From assembly GCA_021324575.1 (NCBI GenBank), contig JAJPIW010000103.1, positions 1-46,437 of the forward strand: DNA of 46,437 bases. The letters run 5' to 3'. The position numbers and the translations under genes are program-made. The DNA is from Intrasporangiaceae bacterium. Its GTDB lineage: Bacteria > Actinomycetota > Actinomycetes > Actinomycetales > Dermatophilaceae. Of this stretch, positions 19,623 to 28,888 are shown one piece after another (position 1 is the first letter of the stretch; every line of letters starts with the position of its first letter). Under the pieces are notes generated by a model. That model saw only the letters and a list, made by a program, of their open reading frames with translations. It did no database searches and was not told the DNA's origin.

Positions 19623-19644
19623 GTATGCCGTATGCCGTATGCCG
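19623..19644 (-). repeat. Tandem triplet of the GTATGCC unit before alaS
   Basis: Three GTATGCCG octamers begin at 19623, 19630 and 19637, overlapping by one base, so the unit repeats every 7 bases. The block ends 18 bases from the alaS start and would lie in its 5-prime UTR as repeats of CGGCATA. The sequence after it, GGTGGTCGGGTCGCG, nearly matches that before efp. Confidence 0.85.
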
Positions 19645-19682
19645 GGTGGTCGGGTCGCGCGAACGGCGCGCCCAAGGCGTCC

Positions 19683-19688
19683 ACCCTA
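19683..19688 (-). promoter_or_regulatory. Candidate -10 box of alaS
   Basis: The complement reads TAGGGT followed by GGACGCC; the aspS leader has TAGGAT followed by the same GGACGCC. This shared arrangement supports it as a promoter element. The spacing gives a leader of roughly 70 bases. No clear -35. Confidence 0.35.
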
Positions 19689-19833
19689 CCGGCCGGCGCA
19701 CCCGTCCCCACCGCCCGCCGGAGCCGGCCGCCAGCGCCGCGCAGGTCGCCCGTTGGGCCGATGGCGTCGGCACGGCGCACCGGCGTAGGACTGGTCTGGC
19801 CGAACCGTTTCCACTCTCCCGTGAGGACCACCG

Positions 19834-20880
19834 ATGGCTCGAACCAAGCTCAGCGTGACAGCGACCCTCCGCGGCCTGGTCACCCACCTGGTGAGCCTGG
19901 CGCTCCTCGTCGCCCTCCTGACGACCGTCGCCACGAAGGTCGAGGAGCGAACCAACGCATGGGTCTCGTTCTGGCTGCTGGCCGGGCTGGTCGCCGGCTA
20001 CTTCGCCTTCCTGGCGATGGTGCGTGCCCTGTGGCGGTTCCACGTGTCGTCTCCGGTACCCGACCTGCTCGTGGCCGGGGGCCGCGGCTGGTGGGTCTAC
20101 CGCTTCACCGGGCTGAGCAGCGACCCCACCAAGACGGCGGTCACCAACACGAGCTCGACCAGCACCATGAGCGGTCAGATCTACGAGGGCACCGGCTCGA
20201 TCAACGCGAGCCACACGGTCACGACCTCCACCAAGATGCACGACCAGTTCTTCCTGACGGCCGGCAACGGGCAGCAGCACGGTGTCCAGCTGCTGGGTGT
20301 CGATGTTGCCGTGGGCCGGGACCAGGTCGTCTCGTGCGCGTGGGCCGTTCGGACCGGACGCTCGGCCGGGCCCTGCTTCCTTGTCGTCAACCACAGCACG
20401 GGTGTCACGACCTTCGTCCCGGCAGCGATGCGTCGAATGGTCCTTGGCCGTGTGCGACCGGTGCCGCTCTGCGCCCTGGCGGCGCTCTCGTTCGCGGCGG
20501 CGGGAGCGCTCCTCGCCAGTGGCGTCTTCGTTGCGGTCGCCGTCGTCACGGTCGTCGCCCTACGGGTCGGTGCGGCGACGTTCGGCTCCTCCGGGACCAA
20601 GGCGCTGCGCTCGACCCTCGACAGCGAGGCCACCCCCTACTTCGAGCGGCGAGCCGCCTCCAACGGACAGGCTCAGATGACGTCCGCCGCACCGGCCCCG
20701 GAGACCCACGCACCGGTCGGGGCGACCATCGCCCCGCCCCCGCCGCCCAGCTGGCGTCCCGACCCCACGTCGCGGCACGAGTTCCGGTTCTGGGACGGCT
20801 CACGCTGGACCGAGCACGTCAGCGACGGAGCGGTGCAGAGCCTGGACCCACTCGCCCCCCAGCCGGGGGCCAACGCCTGA
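19834..20880 (+). CDS. Membrane protein with C-terminal DUF2510 domain
   Basis: The product is 348 aa. Two hydrophobic segments lie near the N-terminus (about 17-34 and 45-63) and two more near 210-240; a soluble region about 80-200 lies between them. The C-terminus has a proline run and then WRPDPTSRHEFRFWDGSRWTEHV, the DUF2510 signature found on many actinobacterial membrane proteins. Function unknown. A GTGAGGA ribosome site precedes the ATG. It is the only plus-strand gene in the alaS-rarA block and is convergent with the next gene, which suggests later insertion. Confidence 0.75.
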   Translation: MARTKLSVTATLRGLVTHLVSLALLVALLTTVATKVEERTNAWVSFWLLAGLVAGYFAFLAMVRALWRFHVSSPVPDLLVAGGRGWWVYRFTGLSSDPTKTAVTNTSSTSTMSGQIYEGTGSINASHTVTTSTKMHDQFFLTAGNGQQHGVQLLGVDVAVGRDQVVSCAWAVRTGRSAGPCFLVVNHSTGVTTFVPAAMRRMVLGRVRPVPLCALAALSFAAAGALLASGVFVAVAVVTVVALRVGAATFGSSGTKALRSTLDSEATPYFERRAASNGQAQMTSAAPAPETHAPVGATIAPPPPPSWRPDPTSRHEFRFWDGSRWTEHVSDGAVQSLDPLAPQPGANA

Positions 20881-20902
20881 CCGAGCACGAACCCATACGT
20901 CT

Positions 20903-20916
20903 GCCCCCAGCGGGGC
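20903..20916. terminator. Short GC hairpin between convergent genes
   Basis: GCCCC at 20903-20907 pairs with GGGGC at 20912-20916 over a 4-base loop, in the 36 bases between two convergent genes. No T-run follows, so it is a weak candidate. Confidence 0.3.
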
Positions 20917-21156
20917 TCAGGAAGACGACGGCCCGGTGGGGTCGTCGATGACGGTGCGCGCGGCCTCGGCACTCATCGGGTCTGCTCCGGCCGGGTCCAT
21001 CCCGAGCGCCTCGCGCAGCTGGCCCTCGCGCTCCGCCATCCCGGCGCGGACGTCGCTGACGAACCGGTCGACGCCCTGGGGCGCGAACGCCTTGACCGCC
21101 CGGTACGCCGCATACGTGACGCCCCCGGCGAGCGCCGCCTTGACGAGGAGCCTCAT
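20917..21156 (-). CDS. Small conserved actinobacterial protein next to alaS
   Basis: The product is 79 aa. Residues about 3-20 are weakly hydrophobic (LLVKAALAGGVTYAAYRAV), followed by a charged region (DVRAGMAEREGQLREALGM). I do not recognise a characterised family; similar small proteins sit beside the DUF948 gene near alaS in other actinobacteria. The ATG overlaps the DUF948 stop by 4 bases, so the two are coupled. Function unknown. Confidence 0.7.
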   Translation of the reverse strand: MRLLVKAALAGGVTYAAYRAVKAFAPQGVDRFVSDVRAGMAEREGQLREALGMDPAGADPMSAEAARTVIDDPTGPSSS

Positions 21157-21536
21157 GACTGGCCCTTCCCGTGGCGGCCGCCGCGACCCGTGGCGGCCAT
21201 CGCCGACCGGACGCCGTAGGTGAACGCGGCGACCTTGACGAGCGGAGCGCCCAGGGTCGCGCTGAACAGCGAGGTCAGGGCTGAGGCGTTGGTGGCCATC
21301 GACGACACGTTGCTCGTGATCCCGTCGACGCGGGCGAGCTGGTCGTTGGTGAGCGAGACCGTGTCGGTGAGCTTGACGAGGGTCGGCTGGACGTTGTCCG
21401 TCGTCGTCTTCACGGTGAGGCGGGTCTCGTCAAGGATCTTGCCGGCCTTGCCGACCAGCCCGGCGATGCGGACGACGAGGTAGGCGAAGGCCAGCGCCGC
21501 GATGAGCCCGGCGATGCCGCCGATGGTCCAGTGCAT
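21153..21536 (-). CDS. DUF948 family protein
   Basis: The product is 127 aa. A single N-terminal membrane helix (about residues 4-28) is followed by a long amphipathic helix with regular TVKTTTDNVQPTLVKLTDTV-type heptads, typical of DUF948 proteins. The tail is Gly/Arg/His-rich. Function is unknown; a membrane-tethered coiled coil is what the sequence supports. It lies between rarA and the 79-aa gene. Confidence 0.75.
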   Translation of the reverse strand: MHWTIGGIAGLIAALAFAYLVVRIAGLVGKAGKILDETRLTVKTTTDNVQPTLVKLTDTVSLTNDQLARVDGITSNVSSMATNASALTSLFSATLGAPLVKVAAFTYGVRSAMAATGRGGRHGKGQS

Positions 21537-21567
21537 GCGCGGAACCCTAGCCGTTCATGCATGCGTG

Positions 21568-22944
21568 CTAGCGGCCGAGGCGGCCCTTGAGCCAGGTCCA
21601 GCGCTCCTGCAGCCGGGCCTCGAAGCCGCGGTCGGTGGGCCGGTAGTAGTCCGTCCGCCCGTGCAGGTCGTCGGGGAGGTACTGCTGGGCGGCGACGGCC
21701 TCGGGCTCGTCGTGCGCGTAGACGTAGCCGACCCCGCCGCCGATCCGCTCGGCACCGGCATACGAGCTCCCGCGCAGGTGCGCCGGCACCACGCCGCCCT
21801 TGCCGGACCGGATGTCGGCTATGGCCTCGTTGATCCCCAGGTAGGCCGCGTTGGACTTGGGCGCGAGCGCATTGTGGACGACCGCCTGGGCCAGGATGAT
21901 CCGCGCCTCCGGCATCCCGATCTGGGCCACGGCGTGCATCGCGGCGACCGCGGTCTGCAGAGCGGTCGGGTCGCCCATGCCGACGTCCTCGCTGGCGGAG
22001 ATGACGATCCGCCGGGCGATGAAGCGCGGGTCCTCCCCGGCCTCAAGCATCCGGGCGAGGTAGTGCAGGGCCGCGTCGACGTCGCTGCCGCGCATCGACT
22101 TGATGAGCGCGCTGGCGACGTCGTAGTGCTGGTCGCCGGCCCGGTCGTAGCGGACGGCGGCGTGCGCCACGGCCCGCTCGACGTCGGCCAGGGTGATCGG
22201 CAGCGCGTCCGGGCGGTCCTCCCCGACGGCCACCCCGTCGTCGGCGACGCCGGCGGCGGCCTCGAGGGTCGTGAGCGCGCGGCGAGCGTCACCGCCCGCG
22301 ACCCGGATGACGTATGCCGCGGCGTCGGGCTCCACGGCATACGCACCCCCGAGGCCCCGCTCGTCAGCGACGGCCGCCTCGATGACCTCCCCGATCTCGT
22401 CGTCGGACAACGCGGTCAGCGTGATCAGCATGGACCGCGACAGGAGCGGGGAGATGACCGAGAACGAGGGGTTCTCGGTGGTGGCGGCGACGAGGATGAC
22501 CAGCCGGTTCTCGACGCCGGGGAGCAGTGCGTCCTGCTGGGCCTTGGTGAAGCGGTGGATCTCGTCGAGGAAGAGGACGGTCTGGCGGCCGTAGAGGTCT
22601 CGCGCCCTGGCGGCTCCCTCCATCACCGCGCGGACGTCCTTGACGCCGGCCGTGACGGCCGAGAGCTCGACGAACTCCCGGCCGGAGGCCCGGGCGACCA
22701 GGTGGGCGAGGGTCGTCTTGCCGGTGCCGGGCGGGCCCCACAGGATCGCCGACAGCGAGCCGGCCGTGCCGCTCGCGCCTTCGACGAGCCGGCGCAACGG
22801 GCTGCCCGGCTTGAGGATGTCGCCCTGGCCCCGGACCTCGGCCAGGGTCTGCGGGCGCATCCGCACAGCGAGCGGCGGCAGGGTGGCGCCGGCGTCACCA
22901 GTCCCGTTGCCGGCTGCGGCGAACAGGTCGGGGGCATCGCTCAC
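21568..22944 (-). CDS. rarA: Replication-associated recombination protein A (RarA/MgsA AAA+ ATPase)
   Basis: The product is 458 aa. The Walker A motif is [13 protein letters not shown], Walker B is [19 protein letters not shown], sensor 1 ATTENPSF, and the C-terminal tetramerisation region ends with [20 protein letters not shown]. It acts at stalled replication forks and is related to clamp-loader subunits. It carries a face-to-face octamer pair at 22312 and 22335. The gap to the divergent GH4 gene holds tandem repeats. Confidence 0.95.
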   Translation of the reverse strand: MSDAPDLFAAAGNGTGDAGATLPPLAVRMRPQTLAEVRGQGDILKPGSPLRRLVEGASGTAGSLSAILWGPPGTGKTTLAHLVARASGREFVELSAVTAGVKDVRAVMEGAARARDLYGRQTVLFLDEIHRFTKAQQDALLPGVENRLVILVAATTENPSFSVISPLLSRSMLITLTALSDDEIGEVIEAAVADERGLGGAYAVEPDAAAYVIRVAGGDARRALTTLEAAAGVADDGVAVGEDRPDALPITLADVERAVAHAAVRYDRAGDQHYDVASALIKSMRGSDVDAALHYLARMLEAGEDPRFIARRIVISASEDVGMGDPTALQTAVAAMHAVAQIGMPEARIILAQAVVHNALAPKSNAAYLGINEAIADIRSGKGGVVPAHLRGSSYAGAERIGGGVGYVYAHDEPEAVAAQQYLPDDLHGRTDYYRPTDRGFEARLQERWTWLKGRLGR

Positions 22945-22980
22945 CTGCAGAGGCTAACGCGGGCCACGGACACCCCCTCC

Positions 22981-23043
22981 GTATGCCGTGTGCCATTGGT
23001 CGTGTGCCATTGGTCGTGTGCCATAGGTCGTGTGACAGGGTGG
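22981..23043. repeat. 14-base tandem repeat between rarA and the GH4 gene
   Basis: Starting at 22988 there are three 14-base units: GTGTGCCATTGGTC twice, then GTGTGCCATAGGTC, followed by a degraded fourth (GTGTGACAGGGTGG). The block begins with a GTATGCCG octamer at 22981-22988, whose last G is the first base of unit 1. It fills most of the space between two divergent genes. Confidence 0.85.
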
Positions 23044-23061
23044 CGACGTGCAGGCCTGCCC

Positions 23062-24408
23062 GTGAAGCTCACCATCCTCGGCGGCGGCGGCTTCCGCGTG
23101 CCGCTCGTCCATGGCGCCCTCCTCGCCGACCAAGGCGAGGGGCGGATCACCGAGGTCGTCCTGCACGACGTCGACACCGGACGGCTAGCCGTCATGGAGA
23201 ACGTTCTGGCCCAGCAGGCCGCGGGCCACGACGCGCCGCCACGGGTCACCGCCACCACCTCGCTGACCGCCGCCCTCGAGGGTGCCGACTTCGTCTTCTC
23301 CGCCATCCGGGTCGGCGGTCTCGCCGGGCGGGTCGCCGACGAGCAGGTGGCCCTGTCCTGCGGGGTCCTCGGCCAGGAGACGACCGGTCCGGGCGGCGTG
23401 GCGTACGGGCTGCGGACGGTGCCGGTGGCGATCGAGATCGCCGAGCGGATGGCCGACGTGGCCCCGTCGGCGTGGTGCATCAACTTCACCAACCCGGCCG
23501 GGATGGTCACCCAGGCCATGCAGCAGGTGCTCGGCGACCGGGTCGTGGGCATCTGTGACTCGCCCGTCGGGCTGGGCCGCCGGGCCGCTGCCGCCCTGGG
23601 CGCCGATCCCGCGGCGAGCGGCATCAGCTACGTCGGCCTCAACCACCTCGGCTGGCTCCGCCGGCTCGACGTGGACGGCGCCGACCGGCTCCCGGAGCTG
23701 ATCGGGGATCCAGACGCCCTCCTGCGCACCGAGGAAGGGCGCCTCTTCGGGCCGGCCTGGATCCAGGACCTCGGCGCCATCCCCAACGAGTACCTCTACT
23801 ACTACTACTTCACCCGGGAGGCGATCGCCTCGATCCGAGGCTCGGCCCGGACCCGGGGTGAGTTCCTCCTGGACCAGCAGCAGGCCTTCTACGCGGCGGC
23901 CCGGCAGCAGCCGGGAGCTGCGTATGCCGGATGGGTCCGGGCTCGCCGCGAGCGCGAGGAGACCTACCTGGCCGAGGCTCGCGCGGAGGGTGAGGCGCGC
24001 GCCGAGGAGGACCTCGCCGGCGGGTACGAGGGCGTCGCCCTGGCCCTCATGCGCGCGATCGCCCAGGACGCCCCAGCGTCGCTGATCCTCAACGTTCGCA
24101 ACGGTTCCACGGTGCCGGGTCTGCCCGCCGATGCCGTCGTGGAGGTGCCCTGCCTCGTCGACTCGGCCGGTCCGCGACCGGTCGGCGTGCCCGATCTGAC
24201 CGGCGCCGAGCTCGGTCTCGCTCAGCAGGTCAAGGCCGTCGACGAGGTCGCCATCGCCGCCGCCAGGTCCGGGTCGGCCCGCCTCGCCACCAAGGCACTG
24301 GCCCTCCATCCCCTCGTCGACTCGGTCACCACGGCACGCGTCCTGCTCGAGGGTTACCGCGCCCGGATCCCCGAGCTCGCCCGGATCCTTTCCGACCGAA
24401 CCGTCTGA
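23062..24408 (+). CDS. Glycoside hydrolase family 4 protein, probable 6-phospho-beta-glucosidase
   Basis: The product is 448 aa. GH4 enzymes use NAD and a divalent metal. The NAD-binding start is KLTILGGGGFRVPLVHGAL; then GQETTGPGGVAYGLRT, CINFTNPAGMVTQAM, the metal cysteine in GICDSPVG, and GLNHLGWLRR. These match the 6-phospho-beta-glucosidase branch better than the alpha-galactosidase branch, from memory. The GTG at 23062 puts the Rossmann strand at the extreme N-terminus, as the family requires; GTG 23032 is an alternative. No PTS genes are nearby, so the physiological substrate is open. Confidence 0.88.
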   Translation: MKLTILGGGGFRVPLVHGALLADQGEGRITEVVLHDVDTGRLAVMENVLAQQAAGHDAPPRVTATTSLTAALEGADFVFSAIRVGGLAGRVADEQVALSCGVLGQETTGPGGVAYGLRTVPVAIEIAERMADVAPSAWCINFTNPAGMVTQAMQQVLGDRVVGICDSPVGLGRRAAAALGADPAASGISYVGLNHLGWLRRLDVDGADRLPELIGDPDALLRTEEGRLFGPAWIQDLGAIPNEYLYYYYFTREAIASIRGSARTRGEFLLDQQQAFYAAARQQPGAAYAGWVRARREREETYLAEARAEGEARAEEDLAGGYEGVALALMRAIAQDAPASLILNVRNGSTVPGLPADAVVEVPCLVDSAGPRPVGVPDLTGAELGLAQQVKAVDEVAIAAARSGSARLATKALALHPLVDSVTTARVLLEGYRARIPELARILSDRTV

Positions 24409-24435
24409 AACCCGTTCCACCGCAAAGGAGCTCGC

Positions 24436-25335
24436 ATGCGCCTGTCGATCTGGCCCGGGCTGGACCAGCCCTGGGCCGACGTCCTCGACCTCGCCCGCTA
24501 CGCCGACCGCGAGGGGTGGCACACGCTGTATGTCGAGGACCACTTCATCGGCCACCCGGCGCCCGCCGAACGCGAGCCGCTCCTGGAGGCCACCGCCACG
24601 CTGAGTGCCCTCGCGGTCGCCACCGAGCGGATCCGGCTCGGGACCCTCGTCCTGTCGGTGACCTACCGGCATCCCGCGGTCATCGCCAACTGGGCCGCCA
24701 CCCTCGACCACGTGAGCAACGGCCGGCTCACCCTCGGGCTCGGCGCGGGCTGGCAGCAGAGCGAGCACACGGCATACGGGCTGCCGCTCGGTCCTCCCGG
24801 CGAACGTGTGGACCGGTTCGTCGAGGGTCTCCAGGTCGTCCGCGGCCTGCTCGAGACCGAACGGACCACCGTGGCCGGCCGCTACTACCAGCTGCGGGAC
24901 GCGGTCAGCGAGCCCAAACCGGTGCAGGCCAAGGTGCCGATTCTCGTTGGTGCCAAACAGGATCGGATGCTCGGCGTCGTGGCGCGCTACGCCGATGCGT
25001 GGAACATGTGGTCCACACCGGACACCCTGGCCGAGCGGGGTCGCGTCCTCGACGCGCACTGCGAGCGGATCGGGCGTGACCCGTCGACCCTCGCGCGCTC
25101 CACGCAAGCTCTCCTGCGGATCACCGACGACGTTGCCGAGGCCGAGCGCTTCGTCGCCGAGAACGCTCCTCGCCCCTGCCTCGCCGGAACGACCGACGTC
25201 GTCGCCGACGCGATCGTCTCGTATGCCGCGGTCGGCGCGGACGAGTTCATCGTCGTCGACGCCGGGCTCGGGACCGGCGCGGAGCGTGCGGACACGTTGT
25301 CCGCGCTCCGCGCCGCCGTGCTCGGACGGTCCTGA
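24436..25335 (+). CDS. Luciferase-like (LLM class) oxidoreductase, probably F420- or flavin-dependent
   Basis: The product is 299 aa. The LLM TIM-barrel pattern is visible: EGWHTLYVEDHF, TATLSALAVATERIRLGTLVL, TYRHPAVIANWAATLDHVSNGR, LGLGAGWQQSEH, and PILVGAKQDRMLG. Actinobacterial members often use coenzyme F420, but the cofactor cannot be settled from sequence alone. A strong AAAGGAG ribosome site precedes the ATG. It lies 27 bases after the GH4 gene, so the two are likely co-transcribed. Confidence 0.85.
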   Translation: MRLSIWPGLDQPWADVLDLARYADREGWHTLYVEDHFIGHPAPAEREPLLEATATLSALAVATERIRLGTLVLSVTYRHPAVIANWAATLDHVSNGRLTLGLGAGWQQSEHTAYGLPLGPPGERVDRFVEGLQVVRGLLETERTTVAGRYYQLRDAVSEPKPVQAKVPILVGAKQDRMLGVVARYADAWNMWSTPDTLAERGRVLDAHCERIGRDPSTLARSTQALLRITDDVAEAERFVAENAPRPCLAGTTDVVADAIVSYAAVGADEFIVVDAGLGTGAERADTLSALRAAVLGRS

Positions 25336-25447
25336 CCAGCCAGCCCTCGCGCGTCGTACGCCGCTGACTCACCCACGGGAGGCCGCTCCACCCGCGCACG
25401 TGTCGGCCGCTTGTGCGCTCTCGGCTGGGAGCTGCGGGCTCTCGGCG

Positions 25448-25891
25448 TCAGGTGAAGTCGGCCGCGGAGATGGTGGACGGGTCGTACATCTTCTGCTCGA
25501 CGAGGACCATCCAGTTGCCCGAGTTGTCGCGGCATACAGCCTCCACGCCGTAGGGCCGGTCGGTCGGCGGCTGGATGAACTCGACACCCTTGGCGACGAG
25601 CTCCTCGTGGGTCTTGCGGCAGTCGTCGACGTTGAGGCCGAGCCCGTTGAGCCCGCCGGCGTCCTGGGCCCGCTTCATCGCCCCGACGAGGTCGGCGTCC
25701 ATCGGCGGCCCGGGGATGGCGAGGTTGACGAGCAGCTCGGGCTGCGAAGGGTGGATGACCGTGCACCAGCGGTAGCCGTCGCCGAGGGTGATGTCGTCCT
25801 TCTCCTCGAACCCGAGGACGTCGGTGTAGAACTTCTTGGCCTCGTCCTGGTTCTTGACGAAGACGCTGACAATGGCAATGTTGTTGATCAT
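25448..25891 (-). CDS. VOC (glyoxalase/bleomycin resistance) family protein
   Basis: The product is 147 aa. Two beta-alpha-beta-beta-beta units are recognisable: VSVFVKNQDEAKKFYTDVLGF in the first and GLGLNVDDCRKTHEELVAKGVEF in the second, ending with DNSGNWMVLVEQ. The family includes glyoxalases, dioxygenases and binding proteins; the substrate is unknown. It starts nine bases past the AraC-type regulator's stop, and pairing of such a VOC gene with an AraC regulator is common in actinobacteria. The 112 bases separating it from the convergent LLM gene hold nothing I can identify. Confidence 0.85.
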   Translation of the reverse strand: MINNIAIVSVFVKNQDEAKKFYTDVLGFEEKDDITLGDGYRWCTVIHPSQPELLVNLAIPGPPMDADLVGAMKRAQDAGGLNGLGLNVDDCRKTHEELVAKGVEFIQPPTDRPYGVEAVCRDNSGNWMVLVEQKMYDPSTISAADFT

Positions 25892-25900
25892 GGGTCGAGG

Positions 25901-26365
25901 TTAGGAGCCGGGATGGTCCGGGCGCTTCTCCTCGATTGCGGAGGTCGTCGGGGCGCGCTCGGCCAGGCCCCACATGAAGACGTAGCAGCCCGGGATGTGC
26001 GGCGCCCCGGCCGATGCATAACGGGCCTGGAACTGCGACGGCGTCTCCCCCACCACGGTCCGGAAGCGGGAGGAGAAGGAGCCGAGCGAGGTGAACCCGA
26101 CGGCGTGGCACACCTCGGTGACGCTGAGGCCGGTGGCGCGCAACAGGTCCTGGGCTCGCTCGATCCGGCGCTGCGAGACGTACTCGCCCGGGGTCACCCC
26201 GTAGGTGCTCCGGAAGAGCCGCAGGAAGTGGAACTTGGACAGCCCAGCCACCGCGGCGAGCCGGTCGAGGTCGACCTCGTCGGCGTATGACCGGTCGGCC
26301 TCGTCGCGGGCTCGCCGCAGGTGGACGAGGACGTCGTCCGGCGCCCGATCAGGCGTCGGTGTCAC
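25901..26365 (-). CDS. AraC-family transcriptional regulator (DNA-binding domain type)
   Basis: The product is 154 aa from GTG 26365. It is essentially the double helix-turn-helix of Ara[41 protein letters not shown] and [22 protein letters not shown] short C-terminal tail follows, with no separate effector domain. It probably controls the adjoining VOC gene. Its 5-prime end overlaps the aspS 3-prime end by 17 bases; the longer ATG at 26401 would overlap by 53. No strong ribosome site separates the choices. Confidence 0.85.
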   Translation of the reverse strand: MTPTPDRAPDDVLVHLRRARDEADRSYADEVDLDRLAAVAGLSKFHFLRLFRSTYGVTPGEYVSQRRIERAQDLLRATGLSVTEVCHAVGFTSLGSFSSRFRTVVGETPSQFQARYASAGAPHIPGCYVFMWGLAERAPTTSAIEEKRPDHPGS

Positions 26366-28160
26366 CGTCGGCGGTTTTGGTCGACGGCTCCGGTCGGGCA
26401 TCGACGCCGGCTTCCTTGCGCTGCTCCGGCGTGATCGGCGCCGGGGCGTCCGTCAGCGGGTCGTAGCCGCCACCGGACTTGGGGAAGGCGATGACGTCGC
26501 GGATCGAGTCGGCCCCCGCGAGGAGCATGACGATCCGGTCCCAGCCGAAGGCAATGCCACCGTGCGGCGGCGCACCGAACTGGAACGCGTCGAGCAGGAA
26601 GCCGAACTTCTCCTGCGCCTGTTCGTCGGTGAGCCCCATGACCTTGAAGACCCGCTCCTGGACCGAGCGCTGGTGGATACGGATGGACCCACCGCCGATC
26701 TCGTTGCCGTTGCAGACGAGGTCGTAGGCGTACGCGAGCGCCGGCCCCGGGTCGGTGTCGAAGGTCTCCATGAACTCGGTCTTGGGCGAGGTGAACGCAT
26801 GGTGCACCGCGGTCCAGGCACCCGCTCCGACGGCGACGTCGCCGGCGGCGACCGCCTCCGACGACGGTTCGAACAGCGGCGCGTCGTTGACCCAGAGCAG
26901 GCTCCACGCCGACTCGTCGATGAGCTCGCAGCGACGGCCGATCTCGAGGCGGGTCGCGCCGAGCAGGGCCCGGCTGGACTTGGCCGGACCCGCGGCGAAG
27001 AAGATGCAGTCGCCCGGCTGGGCGCCGACGTATGCCGCGATGCCGGCCCGCTCAAGGTTGGTGAGGTTCTTGGCGACCGGTCCACCGAGCTCGCCGTCCT
27101 CCTGGACGATCACATAGGCCAGGCCCTTGGCACCGCGTTGCTTGGCGAACTCCTGCCAGGCATCCAGCTGCTTGCGCGGCTGGCTCGCGCCGCCGGGCAT
27201 GACGACCGCCCCGACATACGGCGCCTGGAAGACGCGGAACTCGGTGCCGGAGAAGAACTCGGTGCAGTCGGTCAGCTCCTGGCCGAAGCGCAGGTCCGGC
27301 TTGTCCGAGCCGTACCGGGCCATGGCGTCGGCGTACGTCATCCGCGGGAACGGCGCCTGCAGCTCGACGCCGATGGTCCGCCACAGCGCCACGGCGATCG
27401 CCTCGCCGAGCTCGATGATGTCGTCCTCGGTGACGAACGACATCTCGATGTCGAGCTGGGTGAACTCCGGCTGCCGGTCGGCGCGGAAGTCCTCGTCGCG
27501 GTAGCAGCGGGCGATCTGGTAGTACCGCTCCATACCGGCGACCATGAGCAGCTGCTTGAACAGCTGCGGGCTCTGCGGTAGGGCGTACCAGGATCCCGGG
27601 GCGAGGCGCGCGGGCACGAGGAAGTCGCGGGCGCCCTCCGGCGTCGACCGGGTGAGCGTCGGCGTCTCGATCTCGACGAAGTCGCGCGCGGCGAGCACGG
27701 CACGCGCGGCGGCGTTCACCTTGCTGCGCAACCGAATTGCGTGTCCGGCGTTGTGCGCACCCGGCCGCCGGAGGTCGAGGTAGCGGTACTTCAGCCGGGC
27801 CTCCTCGCCGACGGTCACGCGTTCGTCGATCTGGAACGGCAGCGGAGCGCTCGGGTTGAGCACCTCGATCGCCGAGGCGACGACCTCGATCCCACCGGTC
27901 GCCAGGTCGGGGTTGACGTTGCGCTCGCTGCGCGCGGTCACCTCGCCGGTCACCTCGATGCAGTACTCGTTGCGCAGGTCGTGCGCCGCGCCGGTCAGCA
28001 CCTCGTCGCGCGCGACGACCTGGACGATCCCGCTCGCATCGCGCAGGTCGAGGAAGGCCACGCCACCGTGATCGCGCCGCTTGGCCACCCAACCGGTGAG
28101 CGTGACGGTCTGGCCGGTGTCGGCGGCACGCAGAGTGCCGGCCTCGTGGGTGCGGAGCAC
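26349..28160 (-). CDS. aspS: Aspartyl-tRNA synthetase (bacterial type)
   Basis: The product is 603 aa. An OB-fold anticodon domain ([19 protein letters not shown]) is followed by a class II core ([19 protein letters not shown]), the bacterial GAD insertion and motif 3 ([15 protein letters not shown]). The GTG at 28160 has AAGGA ten bases upstream. Residue 31 is His; in described bacterial enzymes His here goes with the non-discriminating type that also charges tRNA-Asn, so Gat amidotransferase may be needed. That point is inference. A perfect octamer hairpin lies in the leader. Confidence 0.97.
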   Translation of the reverse strand: MLRTHEAGTLRAADTGQTVTLTGWVAKRRDHGGVAFLDLRDASGIVQVVARDEVLTGAAHDLRNEYCIEVTGEVTARSERNVNPDLATGGIEVVASAIEVLNPSAPLPFQIDERVTVGEEARLKYRYLDLRRPGAHNAGHAIRLRSKVNAAARAVLAARDFVEIETPTLTRSTPEGARDFLVPARLAPGSWYALPQSPQLFKQLLMVAGMERYYQIARCYRDEDFRADRQPEFTQLDIEMSFVTEDDIIELGEAIAVALWRTIGVELQAPFPRMTYADAMARYGSDKPDLRFGQELTDCTEFFSGTEFRVFQAPYVGAVVMPGGASQPRKQLDAWQEFAKQRGAKGLAYVIVQEDGELGGPVAKNLTNLERAGIAAYVGAQPGDCIFFAAGPAKSSRALLGATRLEIGRRCELIDESAWSLLWVNDAPLFEPSSEAVAAGDVAVGAGAWTAVHHAFTSPKTEFMETFDTDPGPALAYAYDLVCNGNEIGGGSIRIHQRSVQERVFKVMGLTDEQAQEKFGFLLDAFQFGAPPHGGIAFGWDRIVMLLAGADSIRDVIAFPKSGGGYDPLTDAPAPITPEQRKEAGVDARPEPSTKTADGDTDA

Positions 28161-28189
28161 GGGTGATCTGTCCTTAGGAGAGTGGATTT

Positions 28190-28213
28190 CGTATGCCGGG
28201 ATCGCGGCATACG
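28190..28213 (-). promoter_or_regulatory. Perfect octamer hairpin in the aspS leader
   Basis: CGTATGCCG at 28190-28198 and CGGCATACG at 28205-28213 form a perfect 9-base stem with a 6-base loop. It lies about 30 bases upstream of the aspS start and just before the ribosome site, so it would fold in the mRNA. It is made of two face-to-face copies of the recurrent octamer. A regulatory role is inference. Confidence 0.6.
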
Positions 28214-28219
28214 GCGTCC

Positions 28220-28225
28220 ATCCTA
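28220..28225 (-). promoter_or_regulatory. Candidate -10 box of aspS
   Basis: The complement reads TAGGAT followed by GGACGCC, as before alaS. The box overlaps the stop codon of the TetR gene, so aspS would be transcribed from inside the end of that gene. No clear -35. Confidence 0.35.
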
Positions 28226-28846
28226 CGGACCCAGCACCTCCGGACTCGAAGCGGTTTCCGCCCCCGTGGCGGAACGGAGACCGACGACCCGGCGGGCCTG
28301 GGCGACGAAGGCCGGCCGGGTGACCTCGACCCCGTCGAGGTAGCCACCGACGAGAGCCGCGTCGCGGAGCAGGACGAGGGCCGCTCCGGCTGAGGCCGGG
28401 TCGGCCAGCCCGCAGGCGGTGGCCAGCTCGACGAGGGTGCTGCGGAACCAGTCCCGGTGGGCGGTGACGACGACGCGGACCGGGCTGCTCGGATCGGGGA
28501 ACTCCGCCGCCGCGTTGATGAACGGGCAACCGCGCGTGTGGTACTGCTCGATGTCGGCGGCGATGGTGTCGATGACTCGCCCCATCAGCTGGCGGGGTGT
28601 CCCCCCCGCGGCACCGGCCGACGCGAAGTAGCCGCGCAGGGTGCGGTCCTCGGCGTCGAGATAGGCGACGACGAGGCCCTGCTTGCCGTCGAAGTGGCGG
28701 TACATCGTGGTTCGGGTGACTCCGGCCTCCTGCAGGATGCGGTCCACCCCGACCGCGTTGATGCCCTCGCGGTAGAAGAGATCCGCGGCCGTCGCGAGCA
28801 GGCGCTGCCGCGGCGTCGCGTCGTCCGATGAGGTCACGGGCGACAC
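28223..28846 (-). CDS. TetR-family transcriptional repressor
   Basis: The product is 207 aa from GTG 28846 (GTG 28837 is an alternative). The N-terminal helix-turn-helix is typical: [39 protein letters not shown]. The C-terminal ligand domain contains [15 protein letters not shown], a pattern common in regulators of electrophile or quinone stress genes, from memory. It is divergent from the alpha/beta hydrolase gene with a palindrome between them, so it probably represses both. Confidence 0.88.
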   Translation of the reverse strand: MSPVTSSDDATPRQRLLATAADLFYREGINAVGVDRILQEAGVTRTTMYRHFDGKQGLVVAYLDAEDRTLRGYFASAGAAGGTPRQLMGRVIDTIAADIEQYHTRGCPFINAAAEFPDPSSPVRVVVTAHRDWFRSTLVELATACGLADPASAGAALVLLRDAALVGGYLDGVEVTRPAFVAQARRVVGLRSATGAETASSPEVLGP

Positions 28847-28888
28847 GCTATCCCGCGCGCTGGACAGGCCGCCGGACGCGAGCAGGCG

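Noticed and set aside
19605-19690. T-box or other riboswitch in the alaS leader
   Set aside because: Leader is about 70 bases and lacks the T-box sequence and stems; the repeats are octamer copies.
17229-20951. A 1240-codon plus-strand open frame opposite alaS
   Set aside because: No family resemblance; alaS is certain on the other strand.
22988-23043. Tandem repeats as a CRISPR array
   Set aside because: Units are 14 bases with no spacers and no cas genes nearby.
24987-26111. A long minus-strand frame across the LLM gene and VOC gene
   Set aside because: Shadow frame; the VOC and AraC proteins are in other frames with clear motifs.
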